Part shown: piece by piece, positions 17,607 to 27,005 of the stretch
Layout: the number at the start of each line of letters is the position of its first letter
How positions within the stretch are numbered: the stretch's first letter is position 1
Source of the DNA: Hymenobacter citatus
Lineage (GTDB): Bacteria > Bacteroidota > Bacteroidia > Cytophagales > Hymenobacteraceae
NCBI RefSeq assembly: GCF_014333615.1
Contig: NZ_JACSCY010000002.1
Coordinates: forward strand, 1 to 64,000
DNA: 64,000 nt
Direction of reading: 5' to 3'
Translations under genes and position numbers: made by a program
Notes under the pieces: generated by a model
Told to the model about the DNA's origin: nothing
The model's input: the letters and a program-made list of their open reading frames with translations, nothing else
Databases searched by the model: none

Positions 17607-20600
17607 ATGAATTACACCTACAAATGGGCAGTACGCGGATTATGGCAGCGTTTGCTGGTTGCATTGCTATGCACGCTGGGTACGCATCAGCTGCTTGCTC
17701 AGTCCGGGGCTTACGGTAACGAATGGATTGTGCCCGGACAGCAGTATTATAAGATACAAACCGTGCGCGACGGCCTTTACCGTCTCGATAATGCCTACCT
17801 CACGCAGGCCGGCATCAACGGGGTGAATCCTAGTCAGTTTCAGCTGTGGCGGCGCGGCCAGCAAGTAGCCATTCATGTGGGCGGCAACGCCACTACGCAA
17901 GATGCCAGCACATACATTGAGTTCTTTGGACAGCGTAATGACGCTAAGCTGGACCGCGAGATGTTTAAGAGGGCAATGGATCAAGCACAGCCCTATTACA
18001 GTCTCTTCACTGATACAGCAGCGTATTTTTTGACGTGGTCGGGCGCTACCCAAAGTAAGCGTATGACTCAGCCAACGCCTACCGCACCGGGTACTGCCGC
18101 GCCATATTGGCTTCGACCAGAGTTGCAGATACACGGCTATGATTACAACAACGTAGATGAAGTAAGCTCTATATTCCAACCTTGGGGCGAGCCCTCAGAG
18201 GGCTTCTTCTCCGGGCAGATTGGGACAGGAGGCTATACCTTTCCTATCGGTACAGAGCAGCGAAAAGGTGGAAACGCACAATTGGAAGTACGCCTAGCGG
18301 GTAGCTCTAAAGTTGGGCACATTGTTGAAGTGGCAATTGAGCAGCCAAGCGGTACGCGGCGTTTGTTAGGCACTGAGCGCTTTAATACATATGAAAATAG
18401 AGTAGTAAAGTATGCCTTACAGGCAGCGGATATACAGCCTAATGGAACTGTACGTGTGCAGATAAAGCCGACAGCAACAGGGGATGCTGTCCGAATTGCC
18501 TATATCAAGGTAACGTATCCGCAAACCGCACGCTGGATAGCCAGCCGTGAAAGCCGGTATTTTACCAATGACTCTACGCTGAATGCGCCGGCTTACTATG
18601 TACTTGATAGCATCCCAGGTAGTGTGTATGGTTACGATGTAACAGATCCTTACAATGCACAGCGCATTACAGGTACGGCTACTACTAGCACAAGACGCGG
18701 TTTCTATTTCCCCGCTGCTAGTAGCAATAGTACCAGGCAGTTATTGTTGGCAGACACTGAAAATCCCCTGCGGCCTACCTTGCCAGCTCGTCGCGTCAAC
18801 TTCCTGTCGTTGCAGCCCACAGCCGCCGATTTTTTAATCATTACGAGTCCCGTAATGATGCAGGCGGCAGGGGGAGTGCCCAATGCAGCCCAAGCATATG
18901 CCGACTATCGAGCCTCTGTTATTGGCGGCAAACATGATGTGCTGATGGTAACCAGCCAACAATTATATGATCAGTTTCATTACGGAGAAAAATCACCGCT
19001 GGCACTACGGCATTTTACGCTGTGGATGCTTACGGATAAAAGCCGGGAGAAATACTTATTACTACTAGGAAAAGGATATTCTGTTAGCCAAAAAGAAAGT
19101 GACTATGTCCGTAATATACCCGGTGTTGATTATGTGCCTACTAGCACACGCGCGGTTTCGGATTTGTTTTACTCCGCTGATTGGCAGAATAATAACTATG
19201 TAGGTGGTTTAGCCACAGGCCGGGTCGTGGCTAAAAACGCTCAGGAGGTGATGAACTACCTTAATAAGCTGAAAGACCACGAAGCGTTAGGTGTGGAGGG
19301 CTGGCGTAAAAACGCTGTGAATATGGTAGGAGGCCAAAACGTTGCCGACTATGCAGAATTCAACAGCTATATGGAGAAGTACAAACAACTAATAGAAGCA
19401 CCGTGCTTTGGTGGAAAAGTAATTAAAACGTATCGTCGTTCGGAACTTGGTACAGTTGGCTCATTTCCCGTCGGCGTGAGCATTGCTGATGAACTGAACA
19501 AGGGTGTATCGTTGCTTACCTATTTTGGACACGGTTCGCCCTCCGTTCTTGATGTTGATTTTGGAAACATCAACGATGCCACGAAAAACTACCGGAACAA
19601 GGGGAAATATCCGGTGATGTTCGTAAATGGCTGCTCTGCGGGCAACGTGTTCGTTTTCTATTATGCTTTTAGTTCAGAATGGGTGCTAGCCCCCGACAAA
19701 GGTTTCGTAGGCTTTATGTGCGAATCGGGCTTTGGCTTTTCCAACGATTTGAATGAAAGCCAAACGCTGATGTACAAATTGCTACTAAACGACCCAGCCT
19801 GGTACGGTAAGCCCGTAGCGCGGGTATGGAACGAGGTAGCGCGCCGCTTGCAGCCCATTGCACAGTATAGCCCATCTACTGCTGCTGGCTTAATGTGCAC
19901 CATTTGGCAAGGCGACCCAGCCCTACGCCTGTTCTCGCCTGCCAAGCCCGACCTAGTGATTACCAACGACAGCCTGCACATCCCGGCTGCTGCCAATGGG
20001 CAGCCCGTGCTAGCTTCAGCCGAATCCTTCAAGCTGGTTATCAACGCGGGCAATCTAGGTAGCCTGTGCGGTGCGGAGAAGGTAGACGTATGCGTAACGC
20101 GCAAGTATCCCGCTACTTCCGGCCGCAGAGATGACGCTTATAGCTTCTCCTTCACCTCCACCCAGCGCGATAATATCTACACGGTGGATATTCCGAATAC
20201 GGGCGATGTGTTCGGCGAGAATACCTTTATCGTGAAGCTCGACTGCAATAACCTGATTGATGAGCTGGATGAAACCAACAACGAAGCGCAGCTGAAATAC
20301 AACTTCCTGCGCGGTGGCGTTACGGCCCTCACGCCCACGGAGTTTGCGATTGTTCCTTCTGGTGCGGTGCGGCTGGTGGGGCAGAGTAATCTGCTCAGTG
20401 CTGAGCCGCGGTTGTTTGATATGGAACTGGACACAGTTCCTACCTTCAATAGCCCTCTGGTGCAGCGCAACAACACCGTTTCGGGGCGGCAATTGGCCAG
20501 CTGGGCCGCCACGGTGCCTACCATCGCCGGGCGCGACAGTGTGGTATGGTACTGGCGTCTGCGCCTGCAAACGCCGCAAGCGGAGGAAAGTAATGCCTGG

Positions 20601-22121
20601 GCTACCAGCTCGTTCCGGGTGATTCCGGGTAGTGCGGGTGGGTGGTCGCAGAGCCACTATGGGCAGTTGCAGCGCAACACCCAGCAGCGTGTGACCGTGG
20701 CCGCGCCCAATGGCCGCTGGAGCTTTACCGAAGCCGATGGTGGCAGCGGGGTAGTCACCTCCACACTGATTGGGCCGGCTCAGCAGTGGACTACCCTATT
20801 TCATACCGTGCGTACGCAGGAAAACGACAGTTACACGCTGCGCTTGCTGGGCGTAGATGCTACGGGCACTACTACTGTGTTGAATTCCAACGTCACCAGT
20901 CGCACCTATTCGTTGGCTGACGTATCGGCTACGCAATATCCCTACCTGCAACTGCAAGTGGTACTGCGCGATACTCTCAGTCACACGGTGCCGCAGCTTA
21001 AGCAGCTGCTAGTAACCTACCAGGGCGTGCCCGAAGGCGTAATACGTCCTGATTTGGCAGCCACGGATGTCTACGCGGCTGCTACACTCACCAAGCAGGC
21101 AGCGAGCGGTACACTCAGCTTCCCGGTGTATTTCCAGAACATTTCCGCCACGGATTTCGGCACGCCGCTGAAGGCCGAAGTGACCCTGCGCGACGCGGCC
21201 AACCGCACCAGCACTACCTTGGTTGAATATAAAGGGGGAGTGCTGAAAGCCGGTGAAACCGCCAAAATTGATGTAACAGCCAACGTGGTGAACCTGGCTA
21301 CTGGAACCGTTACGGGTTCCGTGAACGTAAATCCGCGTCTGCTGCCTGAGCAGTACTACTTTAACAACCAACTGGTGCTGCCAAGCTTCAATGTGAATAA
21401 CAGCAGCACGCCGCCTACCCTCGATGTGGCCTTCGACGGACAGCACATCCTGAACGGTGATATTGTGTCGCCCGCGCCGGTGGTGACGGTGCAGTTGCAA
21501 AACAACAACCTGCTGCGGCCGGTGAAGGAAGCCAGCAATTTCAGCCTGTTTCTGGTGAAGCCGGGCGAAAGCAATGCCACGGAAATTAATATGAACTCGT
21601 CGGCGGTGGCCTTTATGGCCGATTCGGCGAAGGGTCTGGCGCGTATTGAGTACCGCCCTAGCACAGCGCTGGCCGATGGCAAATACACGCTTATCGCGCA
21701 GGGTCGCGACGCCTCGGGCAATGCGGCAGGCAGCCAAGAGTACCGCGTGACGTTTGAAGTCATCAACGAATCGACCATCACCAACGTGTATCCCTACCCC
21801 AACCCCATGACCAGCAAGGCCAAGTTCGTCTTCACGCTGACCGGGGCGCAGGTGCCGCGCAACATGAAGATTCAGATCCTCAGCCTCACGGGCCGGGTGG
21901 TGCGGGAAATCATGATGGCCGAGCTGGGCCCGCTACGTATCGGCAACAACATCTCCGACTACGCCTGGGACGGCACCGACGAGTTCGGCGACCGACTCGC
22001 CAATGGCACCTACCTCTACCGCGTGGTGCTCGACGACCCCAACAAAGACTTCCAGCACCGCACCACTGCCGGCGACAAAGCCTTCAAGAAAGACTGGGGT
22101 AAAATCGTGCTGCTGCGGTAG
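17607..22121 (+). CDS. porU2: Putative type IX secretion system sortase PorU2
   Basis: A 1504-residue exported protein with a signal peptide ending near LLAQS. A gingipain-type C25 protease domain occupies the middle: the catalytic histidine is H642 in YFGHGSPS and the cysteine C676 in VNGCSAGN. Beta-rich CARDB-like regions follow, then a C-terminal FlgD-type/type IX sorting segment from about residue 1395 (YPYPNPMTSKAKFVF). PorU-type sortases cut the sorting domain from cargo and join it to surface lipid. The upstream PorV-like gene is its likely partner. The stretch from about 18.0 to 19.8 kb is visibly richer in AT than the rest, hinting at mixed ancestry. Confidence 0.9.
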   Translation: MNYTYKWAVRGLWQRLLVALLCTLGTHQLLAQSGAYGNEWIVPGQQYYKIQTVRDGLYRLDNAYLTQAGINGVNPSQFQLWRRGQQVAIHVGGNATTQDASTYIEFFGQRNDAKLDREMFKRAMDQAQPYYSLFTDTAAYFLTWSGATQSKRMTQPTPTAPGTAAPYWLRPELQIHGYDYNNVDEVSSIFQPWGEPSEGFFSGQIGTGGYTFPIGTEQRKGGNAQLEVRLAGSSKVGHIVEVAIEQPSGTRRLLGTERFNTYENRVVKYALQAADIQPNGTVRVQIKPTATGDAVRIAYIKVTYPQTARWIASRESRYFTNDSTLNAPAYYVLDSIPGSVYGYDVTDPYNAQRITGTATTSTRRGFYFPAASSNSTRQLLLADTENPLRPTLPARRVNFLSLQPTAADFLIITSPVMMQAAGGVPNAAQAYADYRASVIGGKHDVLMVTSQQLYDQFHYGEKSPLALRHFTLWMLTDKSREKYLLLLGKGYSVSQKESDYVRNIPGVDYVPTSTRAVSDLFYSADWQNNNYVGGLATGRVVAKNAQEVMNYLNKLKDHEALGVEGWRKNAVNMVGGQNVADYAEFNSYMEKYKQLIEAPCFGGKVIKTYRRSELGTVGSFPVGVSIADELNKGVSLLTYFGHGSPSVLDVDFGNINDATKNYRNKGKYPVMFVNGCSAGNVFVFYYAFSSEWVLAPDKGFVGFMCESGFGFSNDLNESQTLMYKLLLNDPAWYGKPVARVWNEVARRLQPIAQYSPSTAAGLMCTIWQGDPALRLFSPAKPDLVITNDSLHIPAAANGQPVLASAESFKLVINAGNLGSLCGAEKVDVCVTRKYPATSGRRDDAYSFSFTSTQRDNIYTVDIPNTGDVFGENTFIVKLDCNNLIDELDETNNEAQLKYNFLRGGVTALTPTEFAIVPSGAVRLVGQSNLLSAEPRLFDMELDTVPTFNSPLVQRNNTVSGRQLASWAATVPTIAGRDSVVWYWRLRLQTPQAEESNAWATSSFRVIPGSAGGWSQSHYGQLQRNTQQRVTVAAPNGRWSFTEADGGSGVVTSTLIGPAQQWTTLFHTVRTQENDSYTLRLLGVDATGTTTVLNSNVTSRTYSLADVSATQYPYLQLQVVLRDTLSHTVPQLKQLLVTYQGVPEGVIRPDLAATDVYAAATLTKQAASGTLSFPVYFQNISATDFGTPLKAEVTLRDAANRTSTTLVEYKGGVLKAGETAKIDVTANVVNLATGTVTGSVNVNPRLLPEQYYFNNQLVLPSFNVNNSSTPPTLDVAFDGQHILNGDIVSPAPVVTVQLQNNNLLRPVKEASNFSLFLVKPGESNATEINMNSSAVAFMADSAKGLARIEYRPSTALADGKYTLIAQGRDASGNAAGSQEYRVTFEVINESTITNVYPYPNPMTSKAKFVFTLTGAQVPRNMKIQILSLTGRVVREIMMAELGPLRIGNNISDYAWDGTDEFGDRLANGTYLYRVVLDDPNKDFQHRTTAGDKAFKKDWGKIVLLR

Positions 22122-22134
22122 GTGGTGAAATGGT

Positions 22135-22312
22135 GAGTAGTGAAATGGTGAGTGGTGAGTAAAAATTACGGCTGTCATTCTGAACGCAGTGAAGGACCTT
22201 ATCACGTTAGCACGAGTCGTTCGTACGTATTTCGTTCTGCCGTGATAAGGTCCTTCACTGCGTTCAGGATGACAGCCGTAATTTTTACTCACCACTCACC
22301 ATTTCACCACTC
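22135..22312. repeat. Family A palindrome, copy A2, with extended GTGAGTGGTGAGT arms
   Basis: The longest copy: each arm is about 72 bases. The left arm reads AGTAGTGAAATGGTGAGTGG, then TGAGTAAAAATTACGG and CTGTCATTCTGAACGC through to GACCTTATCACG. The right arm is its near-exact inverse and the loop is 34 bases. It fills the gap between porU2 and the convergent folA, ending just six bases before the folA stop, so it probably also serves as their terminator. Confidence 0.93.
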
Positions 22313-22317
22313 ACCAC

Positions 22318-22803
22318 TTACCTCCTCCGTAGCGTTACGAAGCTGTAGGGAAAGGCGTGCTTGAGGTCGGGCTCGTGCCGTTCGCGGGTTTCTTCCTGCC
22401 ATTCGGTGCGGTTGAGGTCGGGGAAAAGGGCATCGCCCTCTACGGTTTGGTGCACCTCCGTGAGGAAAATAGTGTCGGCGGCGGGTAGGGCCTGGCGGTA
22501 GATTTCAGCTCCGCCGATGATGAAGATATCCTCGTCGAAGGTTTGAGCTAATTCCACCGCGGCGGGTACAGAATTGGCCACTTCACAGCCTGTGGGGTGC
22601 CAATCTGTTTGCCGCGTTACCACGATGTTTTGCCGGTTGGGCAGGGGCTTGCCAATCGACTCAAACGTGCGCCGTCCCATCACAATGGGGTGGCCGGAGG
22701 TGAGTTGTTTGAAGTGCCTAAGGTCGTTGGGTAGATGCCAGGGTAGGGTATTGTCTTGACCGATAACACCGTTTTCGGCTACGGCTACGATGAGGGCTAT
22801 CAT
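22318..22803 (-). CDS. folA: Dihydrofolate reductase
   Basis: Reduces dihydrofolate to tetrahydrofolate with NADPH. The 161-residue protein starts MIALIVAVAENGVIGQDNTL, with LPWHLPNDLRHFK, VMGRRTFESIG, and the IFIIGGAEIYRQAL motif near the C-terminal half, all standard. The open frame runs 37 codons further upstream through a family A palindrome, but homologues begin at this ATG (22803). It follows fmt on the same strand with the palindrome between, and is convergent with porU2. Confidence 0.96.
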   Translation of the reverse strand: MIALIVAVAENGVIGQDNTLPWHLPNDLRHFKQLTSGHPIVMGRRTFESIGKPLPNRQNIVVTRQTDWHPTGCEVANSVPAAVELAQTFDEDIFIIGGAEIYRQALPAADTIFLTEVHQTVEGDALFPDLNRTEWQEETRERHEPDLKHAFPYSFVTLRRR

Positions 22804-22833
22804 AAGGTGAAGTTGTGAGATAGTGAGTAAAAA

Positions 22834-22928
22834 ACGTGTGTCATCCTGAGTGCAGCGAAGGACCTTCTCGCGTGACAACGGCTCGTGCACACGTGAGAAG
22901 GTCCTTCGCTGCACTCAGGATGACACGT
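22834..22928. repeat. Family A palindrome, copy A3
   Basis: ACGTGTGTCATCCTGAGTGC then AGCGAAGGACCTTCTCGCGT, inverted as ACGTGAGAAGGTCCTTCGCT then GCACTCAGGATGACACGT, around a loop of about 20 bases. The right end overlaps the last 14 bases of fmt: the fmt stop codon TGA is the TGA of the repeat core TCATCCTGA read on the minus strand. Confidence 0.93.
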
Positions 22929-23877
22929 CTTTTTTGTTCAAAACTTCACTATTAAACCCGCGCAGAAAATCCTGCACGGGCATTCGTTTTTTGCCTTCCA
23001 GTTGCACATCGAGTAGGTCGAGCATGCCGGCGGTGGTGGCAATGCGCAGGTAGGTGCGGCCGTCGGTGGCCCAGGAGCCGGGTACGGCCGGCTGGGGCGT
23101 AACGGCCTCCTCAGGCGTGACCACGCGGGCGCGGAAAACCTTAAGCGTGCGCCCATCGGGCAGCTGCGTGAAAGCCGTGGGGAAGGGCGACAAACCCCGA
23201 ACACGGTTCACCAGCGCCAGCGCGGGCTGCTGGAAGTCCAGCCGGCCGGTTTCCTTGCTGATTTTGGGGGCCGTGCGCAGGGTAGGGCTGTGCGGCTGGG
23301 GCGTGGTGGGCACGTTGCCGGCGGCCACGGCCTGCACTGTGCGCAGGGCTAGGGCGGCGCCAGCTACTTTCAGCTTTTCGTAGAGTGAGCCGAAGTCGTC
23401 CTCGGGCTCGATATCGACCACATCCTGCAAAATCAGGTCGCCGGTGTCGATTTCGTGTTGCAGGAAGAAGGACGTGACGCCGGTTTGGGTTTCGCCCTCA
23501 ATAAGCGCCCAGTTGATGGGGGCCGCGCCCCGGTATTGGGGTAGGAGAGAAGCATGAATATTAAGCGAGCCTAGCCGGGGCATGGCCCACACAGCCTCGG
23601 GCAGCATCCGAAAGGCTACGACCACCTGCAAATCGGCGGCGTAGCTGCGCAGCTCCTCCTGAAACGCCGACGACTTCAGGTTGGTGGGTTGCAGCACCGG
23701 CACGCCGTGCGCCACCGCCGCCTGCTTCACGGCCGACTCCTGGAGCTGTCGGCCACGTCCGGCGGGTTTGTCGGGCGCCGTTATCGCGGCTACCACTTCG
23801 CAGCCGGGCCAGGTAAGCAGGGTTTCTAAAGTAGGCACCGCAAAATCGGGCGTGCCCATGAAAATAATTCGAAGCAT
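22915..23877 (-). CDS. fmt: Methionyl-tRNA formyltransferase
   Basis: Formylates initiator methionyl-tRNA using 10-formyl-THF. Motifs: FMGTPDFAVPTLE at the N-terminus, ITAPDKPAGRGR, the catalytic segment HASLLPQYRGAAPINWA, and the C-terminal anticodon-side domain RVRGLSPFPTAF. ATG 23877 (MLRIIFMGTPDF) is the family-like start. The last residues, about NKKDVSS, are encoded by a family A repeat, which supplies the stop; the domain itself appears intact. It precedes folA on the same strand, a sensible folate-linked pairing. Confidence 0.96.
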   Translation of the reverse strand: MLRIIFMGTPDFAVPTLETLLTWPGCEVVAAITAPDKPAGRGRQLQESAVKQAAVAHGVPVLQPTNLKSSAFQEELRSYAADLQVVVAFRMLPEAVWAMPRLGSLNIHASLLPQYRGAAPINWALIEGETQTGVTSFFLQHEIDTGDLILQDVVDIEPEDDFGSLYEKLKVAGAALALRTVQAVAAGNVPTTPQPHSPTLRTAPKISKETGRLDFQQPALALVNRVRGLSPFPTAFTQLPDGRTLKVFRARVVTPEEAVTPQPAVPGSWATDGRTYLRIATTAGMLDLLDVQLEGKKRMPVQDFLRGFNSEVLNKKDVSS

Positions 23878-23882
23878 ATAGG

Positions 23883-23905
23883 GTAGGGGCGCGTTGCACG
23901 CACCC
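23883..23905. repeat. Family G short hairpin, copy G1
   Basis: GTAGGGGCGCGTTGCACGCACCC has short complementary ends and a TTGCA centre. It sits immediately before the fmt start. Related copies are at 23953 and 61174. Confidence 0.7.
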
Positions 23906-23952
23906 ATCGTTGAACAAAAGGTTTGAAAGGGGCTATGATGCAGCGCGGACGA

Positions 23953-23976
23953 CGGGCGCCTGCAAGGCGCCCCTAC
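23953..23976. repeat. Family G short hairpin, copy G2
   Basis: GGGCGCC, a TGCAA loop, then GGCGCCC followed by CTAC; reversed it reads GTAGGGGCGCCTTGCAGGCG, matching G1 and G3 in plan. It overlaps the final codon of the DUF1343 gene. Confidence 0.7.
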
Positions 23977-25193
23977 GATTCAGGATATAGCAAATACTTT
24001 TTGCGCAGTTGCTTGTACTGGCTTAGCCCCGGCTCCCACGATTTGCGAATTTCCGCCTCGGTTTTGCCGGCAATAATTTGCGTGCGCAGTTCCTTGGTGC
24101 CAGCCAGCCGCTCAAAACCCTTGTTGAAGAACTGGTCTTTGGCGGTGCTTTGCTGGTAGAAATCAAGCAGGTAGCGGAGCGTGAAGCCTTCTGCCTTCGC
24201 ATCGTGGAGGTTCACACCGCGGCAGGTCTGGCCTTTTTGGGGTGGGTCGGTGGAGCCAGCATTGGGGGTAGGCACAAACGTGAAGGGCCGCGAGGCCGGC
24301 TGCCTGGGACTACCCAACACCTCGAACGGCGTGCTGGTGCCGCGCCCTACGCTCACGTCGGTGCCCTCAAACATGCATAGCGAGGGGTAGAGCGCCACGC
24401 TTTGTGCAGTGGGTAGGTTGGGGGAGGGGCGCACCGGCAACTCGTAGCGCGTGGCGTGGGTGTAGCCCGCCACGGGCACCACCGTGAGCTTGCACTGCAC
24501 ACCGCCGGCCAACCACTTTTCACCATTCAGCATCTGGGCCAGCTCGCCTACCGTGAGGCCGTGCACGATGGGCAGCGGGTCGAGGCCGACGAAGGACTTG
24601 AGCGCCGGGTCGAGCACAGGGCCATCCACGTACCAGCCGTTGGGGTTGGGGCGGTCCAGTACTACTACTTCCTTGCCCTGCTCGGCGGCGGCTTCCATCA
24701 CGTAGTGCAGCGTGCTGATGAAGGTGTAGAAGCGCGTGCCCACGTCTTGGATGTCGAAAATCAACACATCCAAGTCTTGCAGCATCTCGGGGGTAGGCTT
24801 TTTGGTGGCGCCGTAGAGGCTGCGCACCGGCAGGCCGCTGCGGGCGTCTTTACCGTCTTTGATGGTGGCCCCATCGGCCGCTTCTCCCCGAAAACCGTGC
24901 TCGGGTGCGAAAATCGTTTTCACGCCTACCCCCTGTGCCAGCAGCGTATCCACGAGGTAGGCCTGGGCCACCCGCGAGGTTTGGTTGACCACCAACCCCA
25001 CGCGCTTACCCTTCAACTGGGGCACGTAGCGGCCAAATTGTGCAGCACCTACTTGCAATGCGGGTGCCGCGGGAGTTGTGCTAGCAACCGTAGGTTGGGT
25101 AGGCGTGGTGGCCGTGGTAGGCGGCGCAGCGCGGCTGCAATCGGTGGCGAGTAGGGCGAGGCTCAGCAGGCCGGGAAGAAAGGAAACTGTCAT
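23973..25193 (-). CDS. DUF1343 family protein (NamZ-like exo-beta-N-acetylmuramidase)
   Basis: A 406-residue exported protein of the DUF1343 group; characterised members (NamZ) release N-acetylmuramic acid from the non-reducing ends of peptidoglycan fragments. Motifs seen: KRVGLVVNQTSRV, FAPEHGFRGEAADG, DVLIFDIQDVGTRFYT, VLDRPNPNGW and FEGTDVSVGRGTSTPFE. The N-terminus has a hydrophobic segment with a cysteine near residue 19 (LLATDCS), a poor lipobox, then a Thr/Pro-rich linker. It is divergent from the LolC/E-like gene, 50 bases apart, and transcribed toward fmt. Confidence 0.9.
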   Translation of the reverse strand: MTVSFLPGLLSLALLATDCSRAAPPTTATTPTQPTVASTTPAAPALQVGAAQFGRYVPQLKGKRVGLVVNQTSRVAQAYLVDTLLAQGVGVKTIFAPEHGFRGEAADGATIKDGKDARSGLPVRSLYGATKKPTPEMLQDLDVLIFDIQDVGTRFYTFISTLHYVMEAAAEQGKEVVVLDRPNPNGWYVDGPVLDPALKSFVGLDPLPIVHGLTVGELAQMLNGEKWLAGGVQCKLTVVPVAGYTHATRYELPVRPSPNLPTAQSVALYPSLCMFEGTDVSVGRGTSTPFEVLGSPRQPASRPFTFVPTPNAGSTDPPQKGQTCRGVNLHDAKAEGFTLRYLLDFYQQSTAKDQFFNKGFERLAGTKELRTQIIAGKTEAEIRKSWEPGLSQYKQLRKKYLLYPES

Positions 25194-25230
25194 GACAAGA
25201 AAAGGGGCTAGAAAACTGCCCGCAGACGCG

Positions 25231-25238
25231 TAGCTTTA
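25231..25238 (+). promoter_or_regulatory. Putative -7 box TAGCTTTA before LolC/E-like gene
   Basis: TAGCTTTA resembles TAnnTTTG and ends five bases before the GTG start at 25244, again implying a near-leaderless transcript. Confidence 0.35.
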
Positions 25239-25243
25239 CGGCA

Positions 25244-26461
25244 GTGAACGTCTCGCAGTACATATCCCACAAGATTGATGGGGCCGACTCAGGTTCTTTT
25301 ACCTCGTCGGTGACAAAAATAGCCATTATCAGCATTGCCATGGGCTTGGCAGTGATGATTGTGTCGTTTGCCATCCTGGAAGGCTTCCGCAACGAAATTC
25401 AGAACAAGATTTTCTCGTTCGGGGCGCACCTGCAAATCACCAAGTACGACACCAACAACTCCCTGGAGGTGGCGCCCATCAACGGGCAGCGGCTGACGCA
25501 GGAGCTGCGTACGTTTCCGCAGGTGAAAACCGTGCAGCCGTTTGCCATTAAAACGGCCATCATCAAAACCCGCGATGAGGTGCTGGGCGTGGTGCTCAAG
25601 GGCATCGATGAGCCGCAGGCCGGCAGCTCGCCCATGCGCCAGAATCTGGTGGCCGGCAAGTTTTTGACGTTTCCCGATACTGCGGCCAGCGACGACGTGC
25701 TGCTCTCGCGCAAGGTGGCCGACAAGCTACGCCTGAAGGTAGGCGACGAGGCCCTGTTCTACTTCATCCAGAACCCGCCCCGCATCCGGCGTTTCAAGGT
25801 CAGCGGTATCTACCAGACTGGGCTGGATGAGTTCGACGAGGTGTACGTGATTGGCGATATCCGGCAGATCCGTGACCTGCGCGCCTGGCCCGATTCGCTG
25901 GTGGGCGGTATGGAAGTGGTGCTGCGCGACTTCCAGCAGCTCAACCCGGTGGCCGACAATATGTACGAGCAGCTACCCTACGACCTGAAGCTCGATAAGA
26001 TTACGGAGCAGTATCAGCAGCTATTCGACTGGCTGAAGCTGCTCAATCGCAACGTAGTTATCTTCCTGGTACTCATCATTGTGGTGGCCACGTTCAACAT
26101 GATTGCCACCATCTTCATCATGATTTTGGAGCGCACCAACATGATTGGCGTGCTCAAGGCCATTGGGGCCACCGATAACCAGATTCGCAGCATGTTCTTC
26201 TTCCGCGGCCTGAGCCTCACGGTGCGCGGTATGTTCTGGGGCAACGTGATTGGGCTGGGCTTCTGCGCGGTGCAGTACTTCTTCCACGTCATCCCCCTCG
26301 ACCCTGAGAACTACTACATGGACCGCGTGCCTATTCACTGGGACCTGTTCATCATCGTGGTCCTGAATGTGGCTACCTTCCTGGCGTCGCTGCTGGCGGT
26401 GCTGGTGCCTACCTACCTGATTTCGCGGATCAGGCCGGTGACGGCTATTAAGTTCGACTGA
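25244..26461 (+). CDS. FtsX-like ABC transporter permease (LolC/LolE type)
   Basis: A 405-residue permease with one N-terminal membrane helix (IAIISIAMGLAVMIVSFAIL), a periplasmic domain of roughly 220 residues, and three C-terminal helices with the FtsX signature near MIGVLKAIGATDNQIRSMFF. This arrangement matches lipoprotein-releasing LolC/E proteins, which extract lipoproteins for the outer membrane with LolD. No LolD ATPase is adjacent. The start GTG 25244 gives MNVSQYISHKI. Its stop codon TGA directly abuts the left 46-bp inverted repeat of the GxxExxY cassette. Confidence 0.88.
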   Translation: MNVSQYISHKIDGADSGSFTSSVTKIAIISIAMGLAVMIVSFAILEGFRNEIQNKIFSFGAHLQITKYDTNNSLEVAPINGQRLTQELRTFPQVKTVQPFAIKTAIIKTRDEVLGVVLKGIDEPQAGSSPMRQNLVAGKFLTFPDTAASDDVLLSRKVADKLRLKVGDEALFYFIQNPPRIRRFKVSGIYQTGLDEFDEVYVIGDIRQIRDLRAWPDSLVGGMEVVLRDFQQLNPVADNMYEQLPYDLKLDKITEQYQQLFDWLKLLNRNVVIFLVLIIVVATFNMIATIFIMILERTNMIGVLKAIGATDNQIRSMFFFRGLSLTVRGMFWGNVIGLGFCAVQYFFHVIPLDPENYYMDRVPIHWDLFIIVVLNVATFLASLLAVLVPTYLISRIRPVTAIKFD

Positions 26462-26507
26462 TCACGGATTTTAGCGGATTAGACGGATTTATCGGATTTT
26501 GTGGACG
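26462..26507. repeat. Left inverted repeat of GxxExxY cassette
   Basis: Begins TCACGGATTTTAGCGGATTA and ends TTTTGTGGACG. Within it CGGATT recurs four times at roughly 10-base spacing. Exact complement of 27006-27051. Confidence 0.95.
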
Positions 26508-26574
26508 GTTTCCTTCGATTGGCCAACCTCTTTGTTAGTGTGAGGTAAGCAGGTGGTTAGGTGTCTATTAGACT

Positions 26575-26973
26575 CTATTGTAATCTGTCGCTGCTGTGGT
26601 TTTTGAGGAATCGTTTAAATGTGAGGCTGGGCTCGCCAAAGTTGATGAGCAAGCCGACCTCCAATTGAAAAGCGGTGAGGTAGTTGATAATTTGAGCGTA
26701 ATGCGATTTGTCTAGCGTTGCCGTAGCTTTCAACTCTATCAACACCGTCTTTTCAACAAGGAAATCGGCACGTCGTGCTCCCATTTCTACCCCTTTGTAA
26801 TAGACTGGTAGATGAATCTCACGGCTAAATAGAAAACCGGTTGATTCTAGTTCTACAGCCATACTGCGCTGATATATCACCTCTGGAAAGCCATGCCCCA
26901 ATGTGCTATGCACCCGCATCGCGCAGCCGATAATATCTTTTGTAAGCGCGTTGTGACGGATATCCAGCAGCAT
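26575..26973 (-). CDS. GxxExxY protein (PD-(D/E)XK nuclease-like)
   Basis: A small protein of 132 residues from ATG 26973; the frame could begin at 27012 (145 residues), but homologues start close to LTKDIIGCAMRVH. The family motif G-x-x-E-x-x-Y is seen as GFPEVIY after VHSTLGH. A PD-(D/E)XK-like core follows: the aspartate in RADFLVEK and E-x-K in LIELKA. Families of this kind are widespread in Bacteroidota and have no established function. Its base composition is well below that of its neighbours, and the whole gene sits inside perfect inverted repeats. Confidence 0.9.
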   Translation of the reverse strand: MLLDIRHNALTKDIIGCAMRVHSTLGHGFPEVIYQRSMAVELESTGFLFSREIHLPVYYKGVEMGARRADFLVEKTVLIELKATATLDKSHYAQIINYLTAFQLEVGLLINFGEPSLTFKRFLKNHSSDRLQ

Positions 26974-27005
26974 AGAAGTAGGAATAGAATAATAGTAAAC
27001 TGAAT

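Noticed and set aside
22804..22914. N-terminal extension of dihydrofolate reductase (37 codons)
   Set aside because: It is translated repeat sequence; family starts at MIALIVAVAENG.
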